The notes beneath the pieces were generated by a model. That model ran no database searches and had not been told where the DNA came from. It was given only the letters and a program-made list of their open reading frames with translations. The position numbers were made by a program, and so were the translations under genes. DNA of 35,872 bases, taken from assembly GCA_012689375.1 (NCBI GenBank), contig JAAZLO010000010.1, positions 1 through 35,872 on the forward strand, in the 5' to 3' direction. The first letter of the stretch is position 1; each line of letters starts with the position of its first letter. Shown one piece after another: positions 17,212 to 26,276 of the stretch. Source of the DNA: Bacillota bacterium (GTDB lineage: Bacteria > Bacillota > SHA-98 > UBA4971).

Positions 17212-18099
17212 TTGGGTAAAACAGGGTTGAATTATCAGACTACAATATTAAAACCTATGAGGTATGAAGGGCTGGGGTTACATACAGGTAAACGATCACG
17301 TGTTACTGTGTTGCCCGCTTTGCCTGATCAAGGCGTATGCTTTGAAAGATATGATCTCCCAGAAGCTCAGGTTATACCTGTTTCCCCAGGAAATATCAAA
17401 CGCTCACGGCGTGCCACTGATCTGGAATGTAACGGGGTGACCGTTCGTACGGTAGAGCACATTATGGCAGCAATTGCCTGGTCAAACATTGATAACATCA
17501 TTGTCCGGCTGGAGGGTGAGGAGGTACCTTTAGGAGATGGGAGCGCCCTTACCTACGTAGATCTTTTTGAGGAAGCGGGTTTGGCAGTCAGTGATGTGAG
17601 AAGGCAGGAGATTAACGTTGCATGTCCCCGAAGAGTTACCCGGGGTATGAGCCACCTTATAGCTTTACCCTACGAAGGAACTAGAGTAACTTTTTTATTT
17701 CTTCACAATAGGTTTCAACAGGGGGATGGATATCCGAATTCCGAATACATAGATACAGAAGTGACTCCGGAGACGTTTAAAAAAGAAATAGCTCCCGCTC
17801 GAACCATAGGGTTTCAATGGGAACTTGGGACTATCCAAGAACAGGGGCTTGCCCTTGGGGCAACTCTCCGACAGGCGGTAATTATCGGAGAAGACGGGTA
17901 TATAGGCTGTACCAGGTTTTCTAATGAGGCATGCCGTCACAAGGCTTTGGATCTGCTGGGGGATGTTGCTCTACTTGGCCGAATCCAGGGACATTTTATT
18001 GGCATAGGTTCCGGGCATTCCATGAACCATGAGCTTATCAAAATGATTGCCGGTGATTTAGAAGTTAAAAGGGGTGTGCAGACTGGAAGTTGCAATTGA
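17212..18099 (+). CDS. lpxC: UDP-3-O-acyl-N-acetylglucosamine deacetylase LpxC
   Basis: Committed, zinc-dependent step of lipid A synthesis. From TTG 17212 the product is 295 residues and carries the expected N-terminus (YQTTILKPMRYEGLGLHTG). The zinc ligands are visible: His83 in TVEHIMAA, His243 and Asp247 in RHKALDLLGD. The catalytic His269 is in GSGHSMN, and Thr-Ile replaces the usual Thr-Phe in the ARTIGF motif. Length fits stand-alone LpxC, with no FabZ fusion. The ribosome site before TTG is weak; no better start exists upstream without a stop. Its end overlaps fabZ by 26 bp, suggesting coupled translation. Confidence 0.96.
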   Translation: MGKTGLNYQTTILKPMRYEGLGLHTGKRSRVTVLPALPDQGVCFERYDLPEAQVIPVSPGNIKRSRRATDLECNGVTVRTVEHIMAAIAWSNIDNIIVRLEGEEVPLGDGSALTYVDLFEEAGLAVSDVRRQEINVACPRRVTRGMSHLIALPYEGTRVTFLFLHNRFQQGDGYPNSEYIDTEVTPETFKKEIAPARTIGFQWELGTIQEQGLALGATLRQAVIIGEDGYIGCTRFSNEACRHKALDLLGDVALLGRIQGHFIGIGSGHSMNHELIKMIAGDLEVKRGVQTGSCN

Positions 18100-18529
18100 T
18101 ATAAAAGAAATCCAAAGGGTATTACCTCACAGGTATCCGTTTCTTTTAATTGACAGAATTATAGAATTTGAACCTGACAAACGTGTTGTTGGTATTAAGT
18201 GTGTCAGCTGCAATGAGCCTTTTTTTCAAGGGCATTTTCCAGGAAATCCGGTGATGCCGGGGGTTTTAATTATTGAAGCAATGGCCCAGGTAGGAGCATA
18301 TGCTTCATTGGATCATGTGAGGGCCATGGGTAAAATTGCATATCTTGCCGGAGTGGACAGGGCAAGATTTCGGAAACCTGTAATTCCTGGTGATGTCCTC
18401 AGAATTGAAGTGGAAATAGTAAAGATCCGCGGCAACCTGGGAAGGCTTGCGTGTTCATCATATGTCGGGGATGAGCCGGTTGCAGTTGCAGAGCTTATAT
18501 TTGCTTTAGTAGACGGGGAAGAAGAATAG
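18074..18529 (+). CDS. fabZ: 3-hydroxyacyl-ACP dehydratase FabZ
   Basis: Dehydrates beta-hydroxyacyl-ACP in fatty acid elongation and so competes with LpxA/LpxD for hydroxyacyl-ACP. Hot-dog fold of 151 residues with the diagnostic HRYPFLLIDRI, catalytic His54 in QGHFPGNPVMPG and Glu68 in LIIEAMAQ. Start uncertain: GTG 18074 is listed, but AAAAGGGGTG (18067-18076) would serve CTG 18083 at six bases; the true N-terminus may be three residues shorter. Overlaps lpxC and is followed by lpxA 38 bp later; the lpxC-fabZ-lpxA order is conserved in many diderms. Confidence 0.96.
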   Translation: MCRLEVAIDIKEIQRVLPHRYPFLLIDRIIEFEPDKRVVGIKCVSCNEPFFQGHFPGNPVMPGVLIIEAMAQVGAYASLDHVRAMGKIAYLAGVDRARFRKPVIPGDVLRIEVEIVKIRGNLGRLACSSYVGDEPVAVAELIFALVDGEEE

Positions 18530-18567
18530 ATATATAAACAAGGACTTTGCCGGCGGGAGGCGCTTAA

Positions 18568-19386
18568 ATGAAAGTCACTGGGACTCGTAGCTTCCGTGTG
18601 AGAAAGATACATGCCACAGCAATAATACATCCTGATGCAATTATCGGGCAAAATGTTACAATAGGCCCGTATTGTGTTATAGGTGAAGGTGTTGTGATTG
18701 GGGACTCTTCAAGGCTGGACAGCCACGTTGTTATTCACGGACCGACTACTGTCGGACAAAATTGCAGCTTTTCATCAGGGGCGGTAATCGGTGGTGAACC
18801 GCAGGATCTCCGTTATGAGGGAGAGAAGACTACTCTTATAATCGGTAATAATAATGTTTTTCGTGAGTATGTCACAATTAACAGAGGGACCGTTAAAGGC
18901 AAAGGTGAAACCCGTATAGGTAATGATAACTATATAATGTCGTACGGGCATATTGCCCATGACTGTGTTATCGGTAACAATGTAATCATTACAGGCGGAG
19001 CGGCCCTGGCGGGACATTCCACAGTTGACGATTATGCAATAATTGGAGGGCTTGCAGGTATTCACCAATTTGTTAAAGTAGGTAAAATGTCAATGATTGG
19101 TGGAATGGCAAAGATCTCAAGGGATGTTCCTCCTTACATGCTTGTGGACGGAAACCCTGCTTATGTTTTAGGTGTTAATATAGTAGGTATGCGAAGGCAT
19201 GGAACCCCTCAGGAAATACGTGAGGCCATGAAAAATGCTTATAGGATTCTTTATGATTCAGGCCTTACCCTTGCAAAGGCTATCGGGAGGATTGAAAGTG
19301 AATTATCCGGATCGTCTGAAATTGAAGTTTTCGTGGAATTTTTAAAAGGTACAACTAGAGGGATTATCGGAGGAAGGCGTTTTTGA
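18568..19386 (+). CDS. lpxA: UDP-N-acetylglucosamine acyltransferase LpxA
   Basis: First step of lipid A synthesis: transfers a 3-hydroxyacyl chain from ACP to UDP-GlcNAc. GGGAGG (18555-18560) sits seven bases before ATG 18568. The 272-residue product has a left-handed beta-helix of hexapeptide repeats (~14-200) and a helical C-terminus (~205-270). The catalytic histidine is His131 in YGHIAHDC with His128 three residues before, and GIHQFVKVG and SRDVPPYMLVDGNPA are typical. Full length, no gaps. The stop overlaps the TTG start of lpxI. Confidence 0.97.
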   Translation: MKVTGTRSFRVRKIHATAIIHPDAIIGQNVTIGPYCVIGEGVVIGDSSRLDSHVVIHGPTTVGQNCSFSSGAVIGGEPQDLRYEGEKTTLIIGNNNVFREYVTINRGTVKGKGETRIGNDNYIMSYGHIAHDCVIGNNVIITGGAALAGHSTVDDYAIIGGLAGIHQFVKVGKMSMIGGMAKISRDVPPYMLVDGNPAYVLGVNIVGMRRHGTPQEIREAMKNAYRILYDSGLTLAKAIGRIESELSGSSEIEVFVEFLKGTTRGIIGGRRF

Positions 19387-20228
19387 AAAGGCTTGGGCTC
19401 ATAGCGGGTGAAGGGGAATTACCCGCTGTTATAGTACGAAATGCACATTTAAAGGGTCAGGAAGTCGTTGTAATATCAGTATCGGAAGAACTTGACCCGG
19501 ACGTAGTCAGGCTGGCTAATTGTATCCACAAAATAGACTTAAGTGAAGTACCGAAGGCTTTAGAGATCCTCAAAAAAGAGGGTATAAACAGAGTTGCAAT
19601 GATTGGAAAGGTCTGGCGTAAGGAAGCGTACAGATCTGATGTTGAGAAGACTATCGAGGGAATAGCCCGGTCCCAACCGGATCGGGCTGATACATCTCTC
19701 CTTGCCGCCCTTATTAAAAACCTGGAGCAAGCGGGAATAAGTGTTGTAAATCAATTGGACTATTTGGGAGACGCAGTACCTGAACCCGGTGTTCTCGGCG
19801 ATCTCAACCCATCACTTGATGAATGGAAAGATATATTGTTCGGCTTTAAAAAAGCCAAGATTATTTCAGGGGCAGGAGTCGGTCAGACGGCTATTATAAA
19901 AAACCTTCCAGTTGTGGCAGTGGAAGCCGCTGAAGGTACAGATGAGGCTATTATAAGAGCAGGGCGCCTTACCCAAGGATGTATTGTTGTTAAGGTGGCA
20001 TGGCAAGATCAGGACAGAAGATTTGATATTCCGACTGTAGGTCCTGGTACGGTAGAAGTCATGGTTAAGGCTGCAGCCCGTGTCCTTGCTGTTGAAGCCC
20101 GAAAAACCATAATTGTCCGGCGAAAAGACACCTTGGCTCTTGCCGGTAAGGCGGGGATTCCCATAGTTGCAGTGGGAGAGGTGGAGCCCTTTGAAAATAA
20201 TGATGAGCGCCGGGGAAGCATCAGGTGA
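19383..20228 (+). CDS. lpxI: UDP-2,3-diacylglucosamine pyrophosphatase LpxI
   Basis: Cleaves UDP-2,3-diacylglucosamine to lipid X and UMP, the job LpxH does in E. coli. TTG 19383 overlaps the lpxA stop, and MKRLGLIAGEGELP is the typical LpxI (DUF1009) N-terminus. The 281-residue protein has both halves of the family: an N-terminal part with the RVAMIGKVWRKE segment, and a C-terminal part with GTDEAIIRAG and the RFDIPTVGPGTVE motif, whose Asp (residue 215) corresponds to the catalytic Asp of Caulobacter LpxI. The last 38 bp overlap lpxB. The adjacency to lpxA and lpxB fits a pathway unit. Confidence 0.95.
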   Translation: MKRLGLIAGEGELPAVIVRNAHLKGQEVVVISVSEELDPDVVRLANCIHKIDLSEVPKALEILKKEGINRVAMIGKVWRKEAYRSDVEKTIEGIARSQPDRADTSLLAALIKNLEQAGISVVNQLDYLGDAVPEPGVLGDLNPSLDEWKDILFGFKKAKIISGAGVGQTAIIKNLPVVAVEAAEGTDEAIIRAGRLTQGCIVVKVAWQDQDRRFDIPTVGPGTVEVMVKAAARVLAVEARKTIIVRRKDTLALAGKAGIPIVAVGEVEPFENNDERRGSIR

Positions 20229-21324
20229 CATTTACGGTGCATATCTTGCTGAGGAGTTGATCCGGTTAAACCCTGATATCAGGGTTTTTGGAATCGGGGG
20301 TCCTGAAATGAGAAAGAGGGGCGTTTCAATCCTTGAAGACCCGACTTCCTTTTCCGCTGTTGGGTTCACCGAAATCCTGTCAAGCCTTTCTTTTCATCGC
20401 AAAACCCTGAACAGGGCCCTTCAGGAATTAATTAAGGCCTCACCTGATTGTCTTGTGCTGATCGATTTTCCTGAGTTTAATATGAGATTAATGAGGCAAG
20501 CGGTTAAACACAATATCCCAAGAATTTACCTATTTCCCCCGACAGCATGGGCATGGCGTAGAGGACGTGCCGAAACTCTTGCAAATTCAGGTGCAATCAT
20601 TGCCTCAGTTTTCCCTTTGGAGGCAGATACTTATCTGAGGGCAGGAGCCGATGTTAGATTCGTAGGGCACCCTCTTTTGGATCTTGTGGATCCTTCGAAT
20701 CCCGAAATTAAGGAATCTTTACGTAAAGATATGGGGTTAGATTTCAAAGAAGTTATTGGGATTTTACCCGGGAGCCGGGATCAGGAAGTAAGAAGGATCC
20801 TCCCTACGATGTTAAAGGCGGCTGCTTTGATAAAAGAAAAAAGACCTGGGGTGGGATTTGTACTCCCTTTGTCCCACACTGTATCCTGGGGTACAGTTGA
20901 AGAAAATATTATAAAGTCAGGTCTCCCCGTACGCATTGTATCCGGGGATTCCCATCTTTGTATGGCTGTATCAGATGTGCTTACAGTGGCTTCAGGCACT
21001 GCAACCATGGAAGCTACTATAGTGGGAACCCCGATGGTTGTTGTTTATAAAACTTCCAGGCTGACCTATTTATTAGCCAGATCGTTTATAAATATACCCT
21101 TCGTTTCATGGCCTAACATTCTAGCGGAAAGGCGCATTGTACCTGAGCTTTTACAAAGAAAAGCAAAGCCCAGGGCAATAGCTGGGGAAGTCTTTACAAT
21201 GTTGAATAATCCCGCACTTTTGTTAAAAATACAAAATGATTTGGCTGAAGCCCGGAATAAGCTTGGTTCACCTGGTGCTATTATGAAAATAGCTAAGCTA
21301 ATATTGGAGGTGGCACGCAAGTGA
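20191..21324 (+). CDS. lpxB: Lipid-A-disaccharide synthase LpxB
   Basis: GT19 glycosyltransferase joining lipid X and UDP-2,3-diacylglucosamine. TTG 20191 gives the standard N-terminus (KIMMSAGEASGD) and follows AGAGGTGG by six bases; the open frame extends back to 20167 inside lpxI but those residues are not LpxB-like. The 377-residue product is GT-B in shape. Motifs seen are SAGEASGDIYGA, DFPEFNMRL, YLFPPTAWAWRRGR, FVGHPLLD, GILPGSRDQEVRRILP and ASGTATMEATIVGTPMVVVYK, all expected of true LpxB. It is the canonical one of three LpxB-family proteins here. Confidence 0.95.
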   Translation: MKIMMSAGEASGDIYGAYLAEELIRLNPDIRVFGIGGPEMRKRGVSILEDPTSFSAVGFTEILSSLSFHRKTLNRALQELIKASPDCLVLIDFPEFNMRLMRQAVKHNIPRIYLFPPTAWAWRRGRAETLANSGAIIASVFPLEADTYLRAGADVRFVGHPLLDLVDPSNPEIKESLRKDMGLDFKEVIGILPGSRDQEVRRILPTMLKAAALIKEKRPGVGFVLPLSHTVSWGTVEENIIKSGLPVRIVSGDSHLCMAVSDVLTVASGTATMEATIVGTPMVVVYKTSRLTYLLARSFINIPFVSWPNILAERRIVPELLQRKAKPRAIAGEVFTMLNNPALLLKIQNDLAEARNKLGSPGAIMKIAKLILEVARK

Positions 21325-22718
21325 AAGAAAGCTGTGCCACTGTTATAATTGTAGCAAACAGCCCAGGTGAAATCAGCGGGTGGGCCTCACCTGTCGTAGC
21401 CGGTTTGCGTGCTTTGGAAAATAAGATTACGCATAGGTTGAAAAGAATATTTATTGTAGTTATATTGCCACCCTGTGCTTTTGCCACCGGTAATGAAGCA
21501 GTTGTGGCCAAGAATATCCAAGGGGTGGATGCCATTGTTACGCCTTCTGAATACCTGAGCTTTGCTATACTGGGTTCATTGCCGGAAGGCTTAAAGCGCT
21601 TTATGGCGGGAGGGAAAGGGAAAGCCCGGCAAGGAGTTGTTTTACATCTTGGTGGGGATCATCTCCATTCGGCTATTATTGCCAGAAGGCTTGGGTTCCC
21701 CGCAATTGCATATAGTGATCGCACAATAAAGTTCCAGAATCGATTTAAAAAAATACTAGTTGAAGACTCAAGAGTGGCTAAGAAACTGGGAGAAAAAGGA
21801 GTCCCTGATGAGAAGATAAGTATTGTTGGCAATCTTATGGTTGATAGTGTTTCAGGGGGTAAAATTCAAAAGAATATAAAAGACGTATTAGGAATCACCG
21901 GGGATAAACAGGTAGTATGCCTTTTACCCGGGAGCAGAAAGCAAGAGATTCGATATGTAATGCCTTTTTTTCTAAGGGTTGCGGAAATTATGGACAGATT
22001 CTGCGAAAATACAGAATTCGTTATCCCCCTTTCTCCCTTTGTTAATATGGATTTGATTCAATCAGCCCTGATCGATTCAAGTACCGAAATCGACAGGTAC
22101 GGAAACAAAGCAAAGAATAGGGGGGCAAAACTTGAAGCTTCCACAGGTGTACTCTCCGAATTAAAAGGTATGGGGAAGGGTGGTCTTCTGTCGACAGCAA
22201 CTATCAAGACTTCCGGGGGTGTACAAGTCCTTGTGGTTTTGGGATCCCGTTATTCCGTTATGGCTGCCTCTGATATTGCATTATGTATTCCAGGTTCTGT
22301 TACTGCAGAATTAGGATGCCTCGGTATCCCCACCGTAGTATCTTTGCCCCTTAATATACCTGAAGAAATCCCGCTTACCGGTGTGTTTGAATATATTGGG
22401 AGATTACCTGTAATCGGGGGCCCCATTAAAAGGGTGGCATTACAGAATGTGAATAAACGTATAGAGTTTACTGCAATCCCCAATAAAAGGCAAAGGAAAT
22501 CCATTATGCCTGAAATCCGCGGAGTTCTCACTGCTCAGGATGTTTCTATAAAGGCTTTGGAGCTCTTGCAGGATACAAAAACACGGGATAGAATCTCTTT
22601 AGAATTAAAGGCCGCTATGGGCAGGCCGGGAGCGGCGGATAAAGTTGCTTCCACAGTATTTAATATGCTTACAATGACTGGAGGCCGGTATTTTGTGCCG
22701 ACGAAAGAGTCCGGTTAG
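21321..22718 (+). CDS. LpxB-like GT-B glycosyltransferase, diverged
   Basis: GTG 21321 overlaps the lpxB stop, with GGAGGTGG (21306-21313) seven bases upstream. The 465-residue product resembles LpxB in the donor half (VVCLLPGSRKQEIRYVMPFF; IPGSVTAELGCLGIPTVVSLP) but opens with ANSPGEISGWASPVV instead of SAGEASGD. That 'gPGE...W..PVv' form is found in LpxB-related proteins of cyanobacteria and diderm Firmicutes. About 80 residues longer than LpxB, with an insertion around residues 255-310. The acceptor is unknown; position between lpxB and msbA suggests it glycosylates the lipid A-type product or makes a different glycolipid. Overlaps the next gene by 26 bp. Confidence 0.87.
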   Translation: MKESCATVIIVANSPGEISGWASPVVAGLRALENKITHRLKRIFIVVILPPCAFATGNEAVVAKNIQGVDAIVTPSEYLSFAILGSLPEGLKRFMAGGKGKARQGVVLHLGGDHLHSAIIARRLGFPAIAYSDRTIKFQNRFKKILVEDSRVAKKLGEKGVPDEKISIVGNLMVDSVSGGKIQKNIKDVLGITGDKQVVCLLPGSRKQEIRYVMPFFLRVAEIMDRFCENTEFVIPLSPFVNMDLIQSALIDSSTEIDRYGNKAKNRGAKLEASTGVLSELKGMGKGGLLSTATIKTSGGVQVLVVLGSRYSVMAASDIALCIPGSVTAELGCLGIPTVVSLPLNIPEEIPLTGVFEYIGRLPVIGGPIKRVALQNVNKRIEFTAIPNKRQRKSIMPEIRGVLTAQDVSIKALELLQDTKTRDRISLELKAAMGRPGAADKVASTVFNMLTMTGGRYFVPTKESG

Positions 22719-24459
22719 AAGGCTGCTGGGGTATGTTTCACCATATGCATACCTACTTATGATAGGTTTATTATGCACGATAATGGCAAGTCTTTTAAAC
22801 CTGGTGGTATACTGGATTGTAAAAGAACTGGTAGATACTGTCCTTATAGGCAGTGATGCCGTTAATATGAACAGAATGCTGAATACCACTGTTGTAGGGG
22901 TTATTATACTGTTTGCGGTAAAGGGTATATTTGCTTACGGACAAGTCTACTTTATGTCCTTTGTCGGGCACCGGGTTGTAACGGATCTACGGGGGGAAGT
23001 ATATAACCATCTTCAATATATGCCCATAGAATACCATGAAAGCAAACATACCGGTGAGATGATATCCGGAATTACTAACGATGTAGCTGTTTTACAGGCA
23101 GGTGTATCGTCAGGCCTGGCGGATCTTATATCACAGACTGTAATGAGTGTAGGTATTTTAGGGCTCATGTTTTATTTAGATTGGAGACTTTCTTTGGTTA
23201 CCCTCAGTATAATGCCAGCTGTGGTATGGGTGGTAGGCAAAGCCGGCAATAAACTCAGGCGTATAACTGGTCTTATCCAATCAGCAATTGCCGATGTTAC
23301 CACTGTACTCCAGGAAACCCTTTCAGGAATTAAAGTGATTAAGGCTTTTACCATGGAAGCTAGGGAGATGGAAAGGTTCAGGCGGGAAAATGAGGGTAAC
23401 TTTGAAGCATCAATGCGTGGGGTAAAGGTGCATGCTTTCATATCGCCGCTCATAGAGCTTTTATCAGTTTTAGGGCTTGCGGGAGTTCTGTGGTTTGGGG
23501 GGAGAAGGGTTATACAGGGGGGTCTCACAGTAGGTGAATTTATGGCATTCCTGGGTGCCGCAGGTACCCTTCCGACTCCCCTTGCCAGGTTCTCCTCTTC
23601 GTACGGCGGGCTTAATCAGGCATTAGGTGCTGCTTTGAGGGTTTTCGGTTTACTGGACCAGAGCCCTGAAATTATTGATTTCAAGGATGCTATATCTATC
23701 CCTGGGCCTATTGAAGGCAGAATAGATTTTGACAGTGTCAGTTTTGAATACCGTACTGATGAGCCTGTATTGCACGATATAGAGTTTACAGTAATGCCAG
23801 GGGAGATTGTTGCACTTGTCGGTCCCAGCGGATCCGGGAAAACTACCATTGCAAACCTTATCCCCAGGTTTTACCAGCCAGAATCAGGTAAAGTATATAT
23901 CGATGGCTATGACATAAGTAAGGTTACTTTGCGTTCTTTGCGTAGTCAGATAGGATTGGTCCCTCAGGAGACTGTTTTGTTCAGTATGAGCGTAAGTGAA
24001 AATATTGCGTACGGTAACCCTAATGCCGGTATGGAAGATATTATAAATGCTGCTGGGCTGGCTAATGCCCACGATTTTATTATGGGGTTGCCTTTGCAAT
24101 ATGATACGGTTGTAGGGGAAAAAGGTGCAACGCTCTCAGGTGGCGAAAGACAAAGAATTGCAATTGCAAGGGCAATTCTCAGGGATCCCAGGATATTAAT
24201 ACTCGATGAAGCAACGTCATCATTGGATCCTGAATCTGAGGCTGAAGTCCAAGAAGCCTTAACCAGACTGCTGCGGAATAGAACAACCCTTGTTATTGCC
24301 CATAGAATGTCTACAATTCAGATGGCCGACAGGATTCTTGTAATTGATAAAGGGAGAATTGTAGAATCGGGTAATCATGAAGAACTTATGGCAAAAGGGG
24401 GCCTCTATTCAAGACTTGCTTCCCTGGGGTTTAGCAGTGGTTTTAAGGGGGGAGCCTGA
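22693..24459 (+). CDS. msbA: MsbA-type lipid ABC exporter (half-transporter)
   Basis: Homodimeric flippase fusing a six-helix membrane domain (~1-330) with an ATPase (~345-588), 588 residues. TTG 22693 lies eight bases after GGAGG (22680-22684). ATPase motifs are complete: Walker A GPSGSGKTT (~377), Q-loop LVPQE, signature LSGGERQR (~482), Walker B ILILDEATS with Glu, and H-loop IAHRMST (~535). The coupling-helix region EYHESKHTGEMISGITNDV is typical of the family. Substrate cannot be read from sequence, as MsbA and other lipid or drug exporters look alike; location after the lpx genes supports flipping of the lipid A core. The next gene starts one base after its stop. Confidence 0.9.
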   Translation: MCRRKSPVRRLLGYVSPYAYLLMIGLLCTIMASLLNLVVYWIVKELVDTVLIGSDAVNMNRMLNTTVVGVIILFAVKGIFAYGQVYFMSFVGHRVVTDLRGEVYNHLQYMPIEYHESKHTGEMISGITNDVAVLQAGVSSGLADLISQTVMSVGILGLMFYLDWRLSLVTLSIMPAVVWVVGKAGNKLRRITGLIQSAIADVTTVLQETLSGIKVIKAFTMEAREMERFRRENEGNFEASMRGVKVHAFISPLIELLSVLGLAGVLWFGGRRVIQGGLTVGEFMAFLGAAGTLPTPLARFSSSYGGLNQALGAALRVFGLLDQSPEIIDFKDAISIPGPIEGRIDFDSVSFEYRTDEPVLHDIEFTVMPGEIVALVGPSGSGKTTIANLIPRFYQPESGKVYIDGYDISKVTLRSLRSQIGLVPQETVLFSMSVSENIAYGNPNAGMEDIINAAGLANAHDFIMGLPLQYDTVVGEKGATLSGGERQRIAIARAILRDPRILILDEATSSLDPESEAEVQEALTRLLRNRTTLVIAHRMSTIQMADRILVIDKGRIVESGNHEELMAKGGLYSRLASLGFSSGFKGGA

Positions 24460-24460
24460 A

Positions 24461-25615
24461 ATGCGCGCCATGATAATGGCTGCAGGGGTAGGGTCCCGAT
24501 TGGAGCCCCTTACAATTAATGTGCCGAAACCTATGGTACCTGTAATTAATAAACCTGCTATGGAACATATTATTAATCTTTTAAAAAGCCATGGGATAAC
24601 AAAGATTGTGGTTAACCTGTGGTACCTCCCGCAGCATATTGAAGCTTACTTCGGCGATGGCAGTAATTTCGGAGTAAAATTGCGTTATTCCCGTGAGCGG
24701 GAGCTCCAGGGGACGGCAGGAGGTGTGCTTTTCGCCGAGGATCTTCTCCTTTGCCACAGTTGGTCAGGGCAGATGGAGACAACGCCCTCCCAAGGGACAT
24801 TTATCCTTATGGCAGGGGATGCCTTAACCACTGCAAATCTAACAAAACTTGTGAAATTCCATAAATCCCGGGAAGCTTTGGTAACAATAGGGCTCAAGCG
24901 TGTAACCGATGTATCTGGATTTGGAATAGTTGTTACGGACAAACAGGGGAGAATCCTTAAATTTCAGGAAAAACCCTTACCTTCCGAAGCAGAAAGTGAT
25001 CTTGCCAATACTATGATATACGTATTTGAGCCTGAGATCTTTAAGTATATCCCACCCTATGGGAAACCTGATTTCGGTCGTGATATATTTCCTTTATTAA
25101 TTCAGGAGAATGTACCTTTTTACGGTTTTCCCATAGATGAATACTGGTCTGATATCGGGACCCTTGCCCAGTATCATAATACACACAAGGATATCCTCTG
25201 CGGCAATGTGGGTATTGCCTTACCGGGTAAAGAAATAAAACCCGGGATTTTTATATCTGAAGATACAAGAATAAGTTGTGATACGGAGTTACGTCCGCCT
25301 GTATTTATAGGGAAGCATGTAAAAATAGATAAAAACACAATTATAGGACCGTACACTGTTATAGGGGATAGGTGTGAAATTTCTGAGCATGTATATATAT
25401 CCGGGAGTATAGTCTGGAATAATACAAAGATTGGATCGGGAGCAAACCTTAAGGATTGTATTGTAGGAAGTGATTGCTGTCTTGCTGCCGGTTCCTCTCT
25501 TGGTGAAGGTGTTGTGCTCAGTGATGAATGTATTGTGGAAGAAGGCAGTATAATCAGGGAAAATGTAAGGATAGATCCGGGGAGGATTATCAGAAGAAAG
25601 GCGGCAAGGCGGTGA
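24461..25615 (+). CDS. Sugar-1-phosphate nucleotidyltransferase with beta-helix tail
   Basis: Makes an NDP-sugar from a sugar-1-phosphate and NTP. ATG 24461 follows GGGGGGAG by about six bases; the frame is open upstream to 24377 but that part lies in msbA. The 384-residue product begins RAMIMAAGVGSRLEPLT then PKPMVPV, the nucleotide-binding signature and its Lys. ILMAGDALT is the metal-binding Asp region and DEYWSDIGTLAQYHN the typical end of the Rossmann-like domain. Residues ~255-384 are hexapeptide repeats. Looks like ManC/GDP-mannose or glucose-1-phosphate (NDP) pyrophosphorylases; the sugar is not predictable. Context suggests a sugar for an outer-membrane glycan. Its stop overlaps the next start (GTGA). 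Confidence 0.88.
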   Translation: MRAMIMAAGVGSRLEPLTINVPKPMVPVINKPAMEHIINLLKSHGITKIVVNLWYLPQHIEAYFGDGSNFGVKLRYSRERELQGTAGGVLFAEDLLLCHSWSGQMETTPSQGTFILMAGDALTTANLTKLVKFHKSREALVTIGLKRVTDVSGFGIVVTDKQGRILKFQEKPLPSEAESDLANTMIYVFEPEIFKYIPPYGKPDFGRDIFPLLIQENVPFYGFPIDEYWSDIGTLAQYHNTHKDILCGNVGIALPGKEIKPGIFISEDTRISCDTELRPPVFIGKHVKIDKNTIIGPYTVIGDRCEISEHVYISGSIVWNNTKIGSGANLKDCIVGSDCCLAAGSSLGEGVVLSDECIVEEGSIIRENVRIDPGRIIRRKAARR

Positions 25616-26250
25616 GAAGCCCGATCCCTAAGACAAACAAATCAAGATGGCCTATTATGATTATCGTATGTGTATGTGTCATCGTTTTGGGATTGGGAAT
25701 TTATCATTATATTATACCGGCGAGGGATAATGGCAAAGAAAGTGATACTGCTGACAAAGGCGCAACCCCTGTTTTAGGTAGATCAGAACCCGATGAATTT
25801 GGGAGAGAACTCAAACCCGGTATAACCCTGGAAGGAACAAAAATAATCCTGCCTGAACCTGGTGGGGCTTTGGGATGGGAATTCTGTGCCGAAAGAATTG
25901 AATATGATTCTAAAAACAACCATGTTTATCTTGTGGGGGCCGAAGGGGAAAAGTTTATAAACGGTAAGCCGGATATTAAAATTCAAGCCGGATATATAGG
26001 ATTGGATTTAGAGTCTGATCAAATAGATCTTAAGGACCGCGTTATAATAGAATCTAAACAGGACCAGGGCTTCAGTGCAGAATGTGCAGTATGGGATTCC
26101 TGTGCAAGAAAGTTTAAGGCATATGGAAACGTCCTATATAAAAATAACTCCTCTGAGATTTCTGGAGACGAAATGGAAATTGATTTAGAATTTGAAAAAG
26201 CCCGGGTTAAAGGAAATGTAAGGCTTCATATTTATGCATCCTCGGATTAA
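25612..26250 (+). CDS. lptC: LptC-like LPS-export protein (copy 2)
   Basis: GTG 25612 overlaps the stop of the nucleotidyltransferase; the open frame extends to 25528 but that part is within the preceding gene. The 212-residue product has a short basic N-terminus, one membrane helix (~14-37), a flexible linker (~40-75) and then a strand-rich domain. Strand motifs are GWEFCAERIEYDSKNNHVYL, KIQAGYIGLDLESDQIDLKD, FSAECAVWDSCARKFKAYGN and ISGDEMEIDLEFEKARVKGN. This is the LptC/OstA jellyroll pattern, and membrane anchoring separates it from LptA. Second such gene in the window; the first (12395) is only distantly similar. Confidence 0.78.
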   Translation: MRSPIPKTNKSRWPIMIIVCVCVIVLGLGIYHYIIPARDNGKESDTADKGATPVLGRSEPDEFGRELKPGITLEGTKIILPEPGGALGWEFCAERIEYDSKNNHVYLVGAEGEKFINGKPDIKIQAGYIGLDLESDQIDLKDRVIIESKQDQGFSAECAVWDSCARKFKAYGNVLYKNNSSEISGDEMEIDLEFEKARVKGNVRLHIYASSD

Positions 26251-26276
26251 GGGGGGTTGCCGATCAGGCAGAATGT

